Of a stretch of DNA of 64,000 nt, positions 42,261-50,426 are shown piece by piece. Every line of letters starts with the position of its first letter. The first letter of the stretch is position 1. The notes below the pieces were generated by a model that ran no database searches, was not told the DNA's origin, and saw only the letters and a list, made by a program, of their open reading frames with translations. This stretch comes from Legionella santicrucis (GTDB lineage Bacteria; Pseudomonadota; Gammaproteobacteria; Legionellales; Legionellaceae), in the NCBI RefSeq assembly GCF_001468135.1, contig NZ_LNYU01000091.1:287850-351849 (forward strand), written 5' to 3'. The translations under genes and the position numbers were made by a program.

Positions 42261-43121
42261 ATGCTCTCATCCAGTTCCGAATATCTTAAAGCGCTTCGCG
42301 AGGGAAAGTATCTTCTTTTTTTAGAGTGGGTTGATTTTATTACAAAAAAGTATACCCATGATGAATGTATTTTAGATGCGGACGATACAACAAATGCTTT
42401 GATTTTTGAATGGTTAAGTAATGGTTATTCAGAAGAAGATGCTAGGAAATTAGCACTCTTACAGGCGGTATATGATTTAGAATTAAAGCCGTTACAAGGA
42501 AAATTAGATTATGCATTCAAAACGATTATGGTCGCTGTATTTTTATGCATGGTTTTTCATAAACATAAGTTGAGTCTGCAACCTCACTCTCCCAAGGTAA
42601 CTTGTGGAGAAATCAATCAACAAATAGAACAAATTGGTAAACAACTGGCTCCGTCGCTTTACAGAAGCAGTTTAGTTGGAGTACAGATCGAGTTTTTTCA
42701 GTGGGTAGAGAATAGCGATAAACATGAAGTAAATAGTGTTTTTCATAAAATTCATGCAATTACTCGACTTAGATATCTTCTTGAAGATTATATTTTACAC
42801 TTAGAGCGGTTCAAAAGAGAAAAGGATGAGCTTTATACTGCTCGATTAAGTTTGGCAAAACGTTTTCTTACCTATATCTACGAGCAACTTGAATTTACTC
42901 CCTCAGTTGCCGATGAAACTACCAAATATGTGAATGCACTCCGTGAACTTCACCCTGGTAAATGGGAAGAAGAGCGTTTAGATGTTCTTTCTCCACCATC
43001 GACATTAGACAATACTTGGCGTTGGGTAACAGGAATAGGAATTGGGTTTTTTAATTTGGTTTTGCATAAGAAATCCATCGGTGAGTTGATTTCGGGACAA
43101 TCAGAAACTCCCCAAGTTTAA
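42261..43121 (+). CDS. Unknown helical protein, possible effector
   Basis: 286 residues with AAGGA before the ATG. No family recognised. Mostly helical; a hydrophobic segment at about residues 84-98 (YAFKTIMVAVFLCMVFHKHK) may touch or cross a membrane, and a second weaker one (RWVTGIGIGFFNLVL) lies near the C-terminus. No signal peptide. It opens a run of plus-strand genes of effector-like character. Confidence 0.65.
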   Translation: MLSSSSEYLKALREGKYLLFLEWVDFITKKYTHDECILDADDTTNALIFEWLSNGYSEEDARKLALLQAVYDLELKPLQGKLDYAFKTIMVAVFLCMVFHKHKLSLQPHSPKVTCGEINQQIEQIGKQLAPSLYRSSLVGVQIEFFQWVENSDKHEVNSVFHKIHAITRLRYLLEDYILHLERFKREKDELYTARLSLAKRFLTYIYEQLEFTPSVADETTKYVNALRELHPGKWEEERLDVLSPPSTLDNTWRWVTGIGIGFFNLVLHKKSIGELISGQSETPQV

Positions 43122-43370
43122 TTTCACCTGTTTTTTCTTACATAGCGTACTATTTATTGTGATTAATTCCTTATTTTTAGTAAGATAAAACTATTCGGTT
43201 TAGTGTCTGCTGACAATTAGTTTCCACTGCTTATGTGTCACGATTAATACACAACATCCAGCTTTGCAAGATGTTGAGTCATTTGCATGATGTACGACGT
43301 AGAGGAGCGGAATAGTCAACAATTTCTAACCTAAGTTCGAAATATTATTTATATGAAGGTAACTAGTTTT

Positions 43371-44195
43371 ATGAAACAGTACTTATGGACATTGGACGGT
43401 GGTAGATTATCTTATCAAAGCGGAGGAGAGACCATAAATTGGTTATTCCTTCCTGGTGGCCCAGGTCTTGGATCAGAGGCAATTGCAGGTTTAACTGAAT
43501 TACTGAAAGATAAGATCCCTGGTACTATTTGGCATTTAGATTTGCCCAATGACGGTTCAAATATTTTAAAAGATAAATCCATTTCAAAATTACATCATTC
43601 AATTATTCAAGCTACCACAGCATTTAAAAAAGTAATACTAGTAGCACACTCTACTCCTGCAATGTATGTTCAGACGCTACCCGATCTTGAACATATTTTA
43701 GATGGCCTTGTATTGATAGGTTCTGCGCCCGACTCATCATGGCAAGAAAGATTTGTTGAATATTGCAAAAATCATACAGATGAAATCATTAGTAAAGCGG
43801 AAGAGAAATATGCCGCAAATCCAGATGATGAAAGTTTAAGGCAACTCTTAGTGGCTTGTGCTAAGTATTGCTTTATAAATGAAAAATCATTATATGAAGG
43901 AAAAACTCTATTCGAAAAACTACCTATTAACAATACAGCCCACGTTCAATCGTCGGAACTTTTTGATTCTACAAAGTACAAAGCCACCTGGGTACCTCAG
44001 AAAATTCCAACCCTAATTGTCACAGGATCTCATGATCATATTACACCTATATCACTCTTTAAAAATAATAATCTCTATCAGAGAAATAATATACTCATAA
44101 AGGAAATTGCTAACGCAGGACACTATCCGTGGTTTGAAAACCCTAAAGAAATAATAAATTCATTTGAGAACTTTTGTCGTAAACTCCCAACATAA
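43371..44195 (+). CDS. Alpha/beta hydrolase fold protein
   Basis: 274 residues from ATG 43371 (MKQYLWTLDGGRLSYQSGGE); ATG 43353 is an alternative, and neither has an ideal ribosome-binding site. Visible: the oxyanion-loop-like WLFLPGGPGLGSEA (proline-iminopeptidase style HGGPG replaced by PGGPG), a nucleophile elbow VAHSTPAM with Ser94 but without the second Gly of GxSxG, an acid strand LIVTGSHDHITP and the catalytic His in AGHYPWFENP. The triad is therefore complete but the elbow is atypical. Substrate unknown. Confidence 0.8.
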   Translation: MKQYLWTLDGGRLSYQSGGETINWLFLPGGPGLGSEAIAGLTELLKDKIPGTIWHLDLPNDGSNILKDKSISKLHHSIIQATTAFKKVILVAHSTPAMYVQTLPDLEHILDGLVLIGSAPDSSWQERFVEYCKNHTDEIISKAEEKYAANPDDESLRQLLVACAKYCFINEKSLYEGKTLFEKLPINNTAHVQSSELFDSTKYKATWVPQKIPTLIVTGSHDHITPISLFKNNNLYQRNNILIKEIANAGHYPWFENPKEIINSFENFCRKLPT

Positions 44196-44360
44196 ATGAT
44201 AAATTAAAACCAATGTGTACTTTATTTTATCATTATGATATTATAAAACCTCATTTTATGATGAATAATGATGATATCTTCTCTGAGTAAGTCAGAGGAC
44301 TGACATCACTTGCGGGTGTTTAGTTTAATCGCTTTCATTAAACGGGTATATCGTGATTTT

Positions 44361-44379
44361 TTGGTTTTATATAAACCAA
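44361..44379. repeat. Short inverted repeat upstream of the CaaX gene
   Basis: TTGGTTT (44361-44367) and AAACCAA (44373-44379) around a five-base loop, with a further TTTGGTTT at 44403-44410. It lies 70-85 bases before the ATG at 44447 and could be an operator; short AT-rich dyads like this can also occur by chance. Confidence 0.35.
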
Positions 44380-44446
44380 GGAAATAGACGATCCCCGTTC
44401 TTCTTTGGTTTAAAAACTTTTTTTAGCAAAACCACAGGAGATTAAC

Positions 44447-45046
44447 ATGAGAGCTAAAGAAGATATTTTTGCAAGAAACAATGCAACTTTAACTGCATTA
44501 ATGGCGATTAAAAGGGTTATTAGCAAACACGCTCAACCCCCTAAATTTATCAAAATAAAGATATTAGAGGAAGCTGGATTAGGTAAAACTCCCGTTTACG
44601 TTGTGAGTAACAGAATTGTAGAAATGCAGAATATTAAAGGAGGCATCATACGCAGCGTTGAATATCTTTATAATGAGGATCCAACAAACGATGTTATCAA
44701 TGCACTGCCTAAAGGAAGTGAAAAGGTTAAGATATTTGGCTCTGAAAAAGAGGCGCAACAGTATGCATTAACAATTTCCAAACGACATTCAGATTTAAGC
44801 TTTACCTATGGTTCTTCTATGGATGGTATTGAAGGTAGAGATCCCGTTTGGCATACTCCTTTAATTATTAAAGCTGAAGTTGAATTGAACGTAAAAAGTG
44901 ATCTTATAGATAATAACGGTAAAATTTCTACCAAGTATTTAAAACTGGTTTCTTTAATACAGCCTGAAGAACTAGAAGAAAAATTACCAACAATTGATTT
45001 ACAAGAAATCCAAAATCAAAATAGCATGAACTGTACTATTTTCTAA
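44447..45046 (+). CDS. Unknown protein with C-terminal CaaX box, effector candidate
   Basis: 199 residues, AGGAGA before the ATG. No family recognised; the body is mixed alpha/beta (FIKIKILEEAGLGKTPVYVV, then SEKEAQQYALTISKRHSDLS, then HTPLIIKAEVELNVKSDLID). The last four residues are Cys196-Thr-Ile-Phe, a eukaryotic CaaX box; Phe at the last position suits geranylgeranyl- or farnesyltransferase. Legionella has no protein prenylation, but several Dot/Icm effectors are known to be prenylated by the host through such boxes. An acidic stretch PEELEEKLPTIDLQEIQ lies 15-30 residues from the end and could serve as the export signal. No signal peptide. A terminator follows. Confidence 0.75.
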   Translation: MRAKEDIFARNNATLTALMAIKRVISKHAQPPKFIKIKILEEAGLGKTPVYVVSNRIVEMQNIKGGIIRSVEYLYNEDPTNDVINALPKGSEKVKIFGSEKEAQQYALTISKRHSDLSFTYGSSMDGIEGRDPVWHTPLIIKAEVELNVKSDLIDNNGKISTKYLKLVSLIQPEELEEKLPTIDLQEIQNQNSMNCTIF

Positions 45047-45059
45047 GGTATCAAATAAC

Positions 45060-45099
45060 ATGCATGGGAACGTTAACACACTCTCATGCATATTTTTTT
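45060..45099 (+). terminator. Rho-independent terminator after the CaaX gene
   Basis: ATGCATGGGA (45060-45069) pairs with TCTCATGCAT (45082-45091) using one G-U, and is followed by A and seven T (45093-45099). It separates the CaaX gene from the next gene. Confidence 0.75.
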
Positions 45100-45292
45100 G
45101 ACTGCTGTGTCATTGAGCATCTATAGATAGTTTCAGAAGGAGGCTAATATAAAATCATTAAAGGGCAATTTTAGTGCTAATGGAAATAAATTTGACTTAT
45201 TATTGTACAGCTCTGTATAATGAGTGTTGTCTGTTTAAGTATTAATTATGTGCAACATTATTTTGTTCACTCGCTTTAATATGGAGTTTTAC

Positions 45293-45877
45293 ATGCTAGA
45301 AAAATTATTTAAAAGACTGCAAGGTATCAAGCCATTTACGAATCAATTTGATATGTTAATGGAAAGTGGGGAGGCCATTAACGATAAAGGGGAAGCTGTT
45401 GGGATGTGTCAACCAATGACAAATCACTATTTAGATTTACTACTAAATAAACAAGATCCAACTCAAGAATTACAAGATGGTAAGCAATTTTTAAAGAAAT
45501 CCATAATTGAAGAAAATCAAGAGATTGATTTTAGAGGCCAAAATCAAGGTGAAGATGAGCATCATGCTTTTCATAAAAATAAGGTCGAGCATCGAGACGA
45601 ACACCATTCTCTTAAAAGTTTAACCCCAGAAAAAGTCAGTAAAACTTTAGAAGATAAAGACCATATGTTAATGACATTTGAATTAAATCAAAAAGATAAA
45701 TATCATCAAGTATATCTTGGAAAGCAAAGTGCATCAAAATGTCGCTTCTTTGATGCAAACCTTAATGGCGGGGAACGAGTAAAACCATGTGAGGAACTTA
45801 TTCCAGAAGCGATGGAATACCTCAGAAAACACTACTCTCTTGATGAAGACACATCATTTAAACTTGGAATAGGTTGA
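45293..45877 (+). CDS. Candidate C58 (YopT/AvrPphB-like) cysteine protease effector
   Basis: 194 residues from ATG 45293, chosen because GGAG lies 6 bases upstream (in-frame ATGs at 45248 and 45281 have no site). C58 proteases use Cys, His and Asp in the order G-x-C-x-x-(L/M), H-x-hydrophobic, and FFDxN. Here: EAVGMCQPMTNHYLDLLL (Cys39), DKYHQVYLGKQ (His138) and CRFFDANLNGGE (Asp154 followed by Ala-Asn). The length and the triad spacing fit small C58 members. A His/Glu-rich insert (about residues 85-110) lies between. No signal peptide. Homology is inferred from motifs only. Confidence 0.65.
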   Translation: MLEKLFKRLQGIKPFTNQFDMLMESGEAINDKGEAVGMCQPMTNHYLDLLLNKQDPTQELQDGKQFLKKSIIEENQEIDFRGQNQGEDEHHAFHKNKVEHRDEHHSLKSLTPEKVSKTLEDKDHMLMTFELNQKDKYHQVYLGKQSASKCRFFDANLNGGERVKPCEELIPEAMEYLRKHYSLDEDTSFKLGIG

Positions 45878-46562
45878 GATCGATAAAATGCTGTCTTATA
45901 CTTCTAGCAAAAAATTGTAAAGATTCACTTGATGGCGTCAACTTAAGGGCCAATCTTTACCTCTAGGCACATCGTCACCCTCCGCGAAAGCAGGGGGGTT
46001 CAATCAAAAGTCTTGGTATAAAAGCACAATTGTTCTAGAAACAAAGTGCTTACTGTTTGGCAAGTTTTAGACCCTCCGCTTTCGCGGAGGGTGACGCTCT
46101 TTCGAAGCTGAGAGTTCCTCGAAACCTTATCTTTTTCTTAAGTTAACGGCATTAAAGGTTCATCCCCTTAGTTGTTTATTAAAACTTAGGGAGGTGGATT
46201 TTTAAACTATTTTTGTATACTGCCATAGCAGTTTTATCCTTTGAAGCCAGACATTTGTTAAGGTAGTTTTAAGTAGGATAGATTGACGCAACAAATACCA
46301 TAAAAGGACTCGCGGGTGTAGCTCCTTACGCGTTATTTGGATAACTTGTTGCGGCAACACAAACTTGTATTTTTATCAAGATATTAGCCTGACGGGTTTC
46401 ACATAATCTAACAATCGCTTATACAAAATGCTAATTTTAACCGTCAGTTTCTTGTTCATGAATCCAGTACTTTTAATAAATAAAGTATTGTACTGTTATT
46501 AATGTTCACATTAAGGTGAATCTGTATATACTCTTCCAATCGCTCCCATAAACACTGTAACT
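45878..46562. other. Non-coding region with paired hairpin repeats
   Basis: 685 bases without a convincing gene. Contents: a 9-bp inverted repeat GTAAAGATT/AATCTTTAC (45917-45925 and 45952-45960) that may terminate the protease gene, the paired element at 45974-46095, and about 460 bases to the end of the next minus-strand gene in which I see nothing definite. Confidence 0.55.
45974..46095. repeat. BIME-like element: two inverted REP-type hairpins
   Basis: GTCACCCTCCGCGAAAGC (45974-45991) and its exact reverse complement (46078-46095) flank 86 bases. Each end also folds on itself: ACCCTCCGC/GCGGAGGGT with loop TTTC (46071-46092) is a perfect 9-bp hairpin, and the left end folds imperfectly. 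GC-rich hairpins in this AT-rich setting look like REP sequences arranged head to head, or a small MITE. Confidence 0.7.
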
Positions 46563-47369
46563 TTAAGCATATTTTTTTGCGATTGCTGGTTCAGGAAACA
46601 CGTACATCCCTGAATAGGTCTTTGTATCAAACCAAACATGCAAAAACTCATCACTACTGTTTGGAGGATATTCATCTTTGCTCTTAAAATAAAAATTAAA
46701 AAGAGTTTCTACTTTCTTGTCTTTAAGAGCAGCTAGGTAGTTTTTTGAATCATTTATTGCCAAAAGATATTCCTCAGTACTCTGATTGGCTGATTTTTCC
46801 AATTTATTTGTGACAATAGCGATTCCAGTCGCTAGGGTAAACTGCAAAGTTCTTAATTCCTCTTCACTTCGAGTCATTTTTTTTGAGGCCAAGCTTTCTA
46901 TAATATAATCAACCAAAGCCTTAGTCGGGCCAGCGAACGTTACTGACAAATCCAACGTATTTTTAACCGGTTTCGTAATCGCTTTATACACTATTGGGAA
47001 ATATTTAATATCAACAAGCTTTTCAATTAATTCACTATTTTTATCAGTAAAACCCCATTGCGCGTTTTTAAATGGCCAAGCAGTTAACATTAAATCAAAC
47101 AACATCTTGCTATTATTTTTAATAAACAAAAATAAATCATCAGGGTTAGTAAGAAGAGGAATACAAACTGGCACAGTATGGCTTTCAAGAAGAGAACGAT
47201 CAAGTAGTCTTTTCGTTTCCTCCTTCGGTAAATCAAGCATATCTTCAGTAATGTCGACTAAGTACGGAAATAATTTTTCATTAGGCGTTAAAGAAAGAAG
47301 CGCACAATCCTTTGTGTACACACCTGAACTAGAACCTTGACGTCCCATTATTGTGTCCTTAGGCATCAT
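46563..47369 (-). CDS. Unknown protein, effector candidate
   Basis: 268 residues; AGGGGGG lies about 8 bases before the double ATG at 47369. No family recognised and no signal peptide. It appears globular and mainly helical (KLFPYLVDITEDMLDLPKEE, LVDIKYFPIVYKAITKPVKN, LRTLQFTLATGIAIVTNKLE). It starts 27 bases after the end of the 174-residue gene upstream, so the two probably form an operon and may act together. Confidence 0.65.
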   Translation of the reverse strand: MMPKDTIMGRQGSSSGVYTKDCALLSLTPNEKLFPYLVDITEDMLDLPKEETKRLLDRSLLESHTVPVCIPLLTNPDDLFLFIKNNSKMLFDLMLTAWPFKNAQWGFTDKNSELIEKLVDIKYFPIVYKAITKPVKNTLDLSVTFAGPTKALVDYIIESLASKKMTRSEEELRTLQFTLATGIAIVTNKLEKSANQSTEEYLLAINDSKNYLAALKDKKVETLFNFYFKSKDEYPPNSSDEFLHVWFDTKTYSGMYVFPEPAIAKKYA

Positions 47370-47396
47370 ACATCCCCCCTATATTTATATAATTAC

Positions 47397-47921
47397 CTAT
47401 GATAAACCGCTTAAAGATATTATCGGCGGTTCTTTACCTGACATCTCACGATCAATTTGCTGACCCATTCGGCGCCCAAAATCATATGCCTCCGCTTTAA
47501 ATGAAAAGAACTTTGACAACCCAGAATGCATGAATGCTCCTTCATGTTCCCCAGCATCAAAAAAGCTTTTACTAATTTTTGTCTGATGTTGCGATTGTTC
47601 CCTATAAAATTGAACGCGTTCCTCATCTGAAAATGTTGGCTTCCACGATTTCGTATGGTGCATATCATCTTTTAAAGCCTGAAATGACTCTTTGGTCAAA
47701 GGTGTTTTTTCATGATGCAACGTGATATTTACTGGTGGAACCGTATAACTATCGAACCCCTGCACCTTTGAACATTCCTCATGTAATGCTTTCCTATGTG
47801 GACAGTGAAAGTCCTCCGGTGTTTTCGTCCCCAAAAACGCTGACGTAACAATTGAGAACGGAAGGGTGAAAAATAATTTAGGATTCTCAAATTTATAACC
47901 TTCTTGCTTTTCTTGAGCCAT
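47397..47921 (-). CDS. Unknown protein upstream of the 268-residue gene
   Basis: 174 residues from ATG 47921 with GGGGTG upstream (a GTG 12 bases earlier is in frame). No family recognised. Rich in His, Lys and Glu, with CPHRKALHEECSK (two Cys and two His, possibly metal-binding) and a C-terminal helical part (FFSFKAEAYDFGRRMGQQID) ending EPPIISLSGLS. No signal peptide. First gene of a likely two-gene operon. Confidence 0.62.
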   Translation of the reverse strand: MAQEKQEGYKFENPKLFFTLPFSIVTSAFLGTKTPEDFHCPHRKALHEECSKVQGFDSYTVPPVNITLHHEKTPLTKESFQALKDDMHHTKSWKPTFSDEERVQFYREQSQHQTKISKSFFDAGEHEGAFMHSGLSKFFSFKAEAYDFGRRMGQQIDREMSGKEPPIISLSGLS

Positions 47922-48078
47922 AGCGCACCCCACTTAAAATACAAACCAACATTTAAAAGCACATCTTAATTAAAAAGATAGCATATGGCTTATATTTTAT
48001 CCAACCTGATGACTGCATGTGGTGGCCCAGAACTAAGCGCTATCCGTTGATTGAAATTATTTTTTGACTATTAGTGCA

Positions 48079-48300
48079 ACAATTTCTGGATGTAAAGGCT
48101 GGGGCTCAATCAGAGACATGGTTTACTTAAGCTCGAGTAGTTGAGGCAGTTTCTAACTTATGAGAATGGCATTCCCATTGATGATACGATATATCATGAG
48201 AAAGCTGAATACTAAAGTTCACCGATTGCTTTACACGCTGGATCCAAGCAGTACAAAAACAACAGATGGTGATGTTGTTGCCATTGATGAAAGAACTTAG
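48079..48300 (+). pseudogene. ISAs1-family transposase remnant
   Basis: Translated pieces in all three plus frames match the ISAs1 (H-repeat) transposase N-terminal region in order: TISGCKGWGSIRDMVYLS (48079, frame a), ENGIPIDDTIYH (48162, frame b; family: NGIPSHDT), FTDCFTRWIQAVQ (48218, frame c) and DGDVVAIDERT (48265, frame a; family: GEVIAIDGKTLR). Several frameshifts and stops show it is dead. Only about 220 bases remain and no terminal repeats are seen. The antisense frame 48127-48375 is a shadow of this remnant. Confidence 0.7.
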
Positions 48301-48330
48301 AAAATCATGAAATTTTTTATCTGTAACATA

Positions 48331-48363
48331 AATGATGCTCCCCACAATGTGGGGAGCATCATT
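48331..48363 (-). terminator. Terminator of the ffh-rplS ribosomal operon
   Basis: A perfect 15-bp stem, AATGATGCTCCCCAC (48331-48345) and GTGGGGAGCATCATT (48349-48363), with a 3-base loop, lies 39 bases after the rplS stop on the minus strand and continues TATGTT. It is the strongest stem near the end of this operon. Confidence 0.7.
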
Positions 48364-48401
48364 AAGTTTTGACAAGATTTTAAGTTAAAGAAATAAAGTC
48401 C

Positions 48402-48767
48402 CTAGCCTTCTTTTTTGCCAGTTAATTTTTCTTTAATACGCGCAGCACGTCCAGCCAAGTTACGTAGGTAATAAAGCTTAGCACGACGTACATCACCACG
48501 TCTTTTTACAGTAATGCTATCAACAATTGGGCTATAGGTTTGAAACACACGCTCAACACCCACACCATGAGAAATTTTACGAACAGTAAAAGCAGAATTC
48601 AAACCACGGTTACGCTTAGCAATGACAACACCTTCAAAAGCTTGTAAGCGTTCACGGTTACCTTCAATTACTTTCACTTGAACCAAAACAGTATCACCTG
48701 GATTAAACTCAGGGATTTTCTTACCTTGCATTTGCTCAGCATTCAATTGGTCAATAATATTAGTCAT
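48402..48767 (-). CDS. rplS: 50S ribosomal protein L19
   Basis: 121 residues. L19 lies at the 30S-50S interface. The sequence is typical: [86 protein letters not shown] precedes the ATG. It is the last gene of ffh-rpsP-rimM-trmD-rplS. Confidence 0.97.
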   Translation of the reverse strand: MTNIIDQLNAEQMQGKKIPEFNPGDTVLVQVKVIEGNRERLQAFEGVVIAKRNRGLNSAFTVRKISHGVGVERVFQTYSPIVDSITVKRRGDVRRAKLYYLRNLAGRAARIKEKLTGKKEG

Positions 48768-48794
48768 GGACTACTCCTCAAATTGGTTCATCTC

Positions 48795-49544
48795 CTAGGA
48801 TTCACCGTGCTCAAACTTAAACTCAACAAGCAATTGCTTGTCTGCTTCACTTAACTGTATTTTTTCAAGTAAATCCGGCCGCTTAAGCCAAGTTTTACCT
48901 AGAGATTGTTTTCTTCGCCACAGTTCAATATCCCTGTGGTTACCACCTAATAAAACAGGCGGAACATCTAATCCATCAACCTTTGCCGGTCGAGTGTAAT
49001 GGGGGCAATCCAGTAAACCATTCATAAATGAATCTTGTTCTGCTGAACCAAGATGCCCAAGACTGCCTGGTATTAAGCGAATAATTGCATCGACAAATAC
49101 CGTGGCTGCTAACTCTCCACCACTTAAAACAAAATCTCCTAAAGACCATTCTTCATCTACATACTGTTGAAGAATACGCTCATCAATTCCTTCATATCGT
49201 CCCGCAATAAAAAGCAGGGGTTGCTTCTCACTTGCCACTTGATTTAAGTCATTTTGGCGAATTACCTTGCCTTGAGGACTTAGATAAATCGTCTTACAAT
49301 GACTTGGCATTTGGCTTCGCGCCTGCAAAATGGCACCCCTCAAGGGTTCATACATCATAACCATCCCAGGGCCACCGCCATAAGGTTTATCATCTACTTG
49401 CCTATAAGGTCTGGAAGACCAATCTCTTGGATTCCAGAAATCAATTTTTACTAACCCTTGCTCTATTGCTCTACCCGATATGCCATAATTCAAAGCATTA
49501 AGTATCTCGGGTATTAGGCTAATAACTCCAAGATGAAGCACCAC
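48795..49544 (-). CDS. trmD: tRNA (guanine-N1-)-methyltransferase
   Basis: 249 residues; SPOUT-family enzyme making m1G37 in tRNA. Visible: the knot region with LFIAGRYEGIDERILQQYVD, EWSLGDFVLSGGELAATVFV and the C-terminal domain ending in helices. RQVDDKPYGGGPGMVMMYEP is also diagnostic. The start is GTG directly after the rimM TAA (a second GTG follows), so translation is coupled. Confidence 0.96.
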   Translation of the reverse strand: MVLHLGVISLIPEILNALNYGISGRAIEQGLVKIDFWNPRDWSSRPYRQVDDKPYGGGPGMVMMYEPLRGAILQARSQMPSHCKTIYLSPQGKVIRQNDLNQVASEKQPLLFIAGRYEGIDERILQQYVDEEWSLGDFVLSGGELAATVFVDAIIRLIPGSLGHLGSAEQDSFMNGLLDCPHYTRPAKVDGLDVPPVLLGGNHRDIELWRRKQSLGKTWLKRPDLLEKIQLSEADKQLLVEFKFEHGES

Positions 49545-50054
49545 TTAAAAATCCATATCCCAATTAACAGTAATTAATTGCTGGTTGGGATCAATATCTA
49601 ATACAAATTGGCCAGGTAAGTAAGGGATTAAATGTCTTTTATTACCTTCTACAACCAGCACATCATTAGCACCTGTAGGGATTATTTCAGTGACCGTTCC
49701 AAAAGACTCGCCTTGTTGGTTAATCACATTCATACCTATAAGTTGATGCCAGTAATATTCACCAGGCTTCAATTTTGCCAGCTGATCTTGGTGTACTGCA
49801 ATTTCTATATTAGTAAGATGAGCTACTAATTCACGCTCATGATAACCTTCTATTTGGACAATAATAGATTTATTTTGTACTTCAGCACATAATAATTTAA
49901 TAGGTTGCCATTTATTATTAATAAAGGCATGCCAATTCGTATACTTCAGAACATTATCACGGGGCTCCGTAAAAGAGTGCACCGTAACAAAACCTTTAAC
50001 ACCATGAGGCCGCCCAAATCTGGCAATTATTATCCAGTTATTCTGATTATCCAC
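49545..50054 (-). CDS. rimM: 16S rRNA processing protein RimM
   Basis: 169 residues. RimM binds S19 and helps mature the 30S head. N-terminal domain with IIARFGRPHGVKGFVTVHSF, C-terminal PRC-barrel domain with YYWHQLIGMNVINQQGESFG and LIPYLPGQFVLDID. Starts with GTG 5 bases after rpsP and abuts trmD. Confidence 0.95.
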   Translation of the reverse strand: MDNQNNWIIIARFGRPHGVKGFVTVHSFTEPRDNVLKYTNWHAFINNKWQPIKLLCAEVQNKSIIVQIEGYHERELVAHLTNIEIAVHQDQLAKLKPGEYYWHQLIGMNVINQQGESFGTVTEIIPTGANDVLVVEGNKRHLIPYLPGQFVLDIDPNQQLITVNWDMDF

Positions 50055-50059
50055 GTTAG

Positions 50060-50317
50060 TTAAGCAGCTTCGCCTTTTTTATTAAATTCTTTGACCAAAG
50101 CGCTGACTCGATCAGATAATTTTGCCCCTACTTTTTGCCAGTGGCTTAATTTTTCTGCATCAATATGCAAGCGAATCTCCTGTCCACGTGCGATAGGGTT
50201 AAAATAACCAATACGCTCAATATAACTGCCATCGCGACGTTTGCGACTGTCAGTAACGACCATGTGATAAAAAGGACGCTTTTTAGCGCCACCTCTAGAT
50301 AAACGTATAACGACCAT
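50060..50317 (-). CDS. rpsP: 30S ribosomal protein S16
   Basis: 85 residues, [20 protein letters not shown] at the start, then [18 protein letters not shown] and [20 protein letters not shown], the full S16 pattern. It follows ffh by about 110 bases on the same strand. Confidence 0.97.
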   Translation of the reverse strand: MVVIRLSRGGAKKRPFYHMVVTDSRKRRDGSYIERIGYFNPIARGQEIRLHIDAEKLSHWQKVGAKLSDRVSALVKEFNKKGEAA

Positions 50318-50426
50318 TGTTTTCCTCTATTTTAGAGTGGTTACACATACTTAGTAATCGCACTAAGCATAAAAATGCCGTGTATTGTACGAAAATTAAT
50401 TCGTCATGTGAAGTAATTCTTGCGAA

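Noticed and set aside
45225..45262. TTTAAGTATTAATT as a PmrA box before the C58-like gene
   Set aside because: The two TTAA cores are 7 rather than 11 bases apart, so the phase is wrong.
45248..45292. Upstream start for the C58-like gene
   Set aside because: The extra 15 residues have no ribosome-binding site, while the ATG at 45293 has GGAG 6 bases before it.
48127..48375. 82-codon minus-strand frame
   Set aside because: It is antisense to the ISAs1 remnant and runs through the rplS terminator stem.
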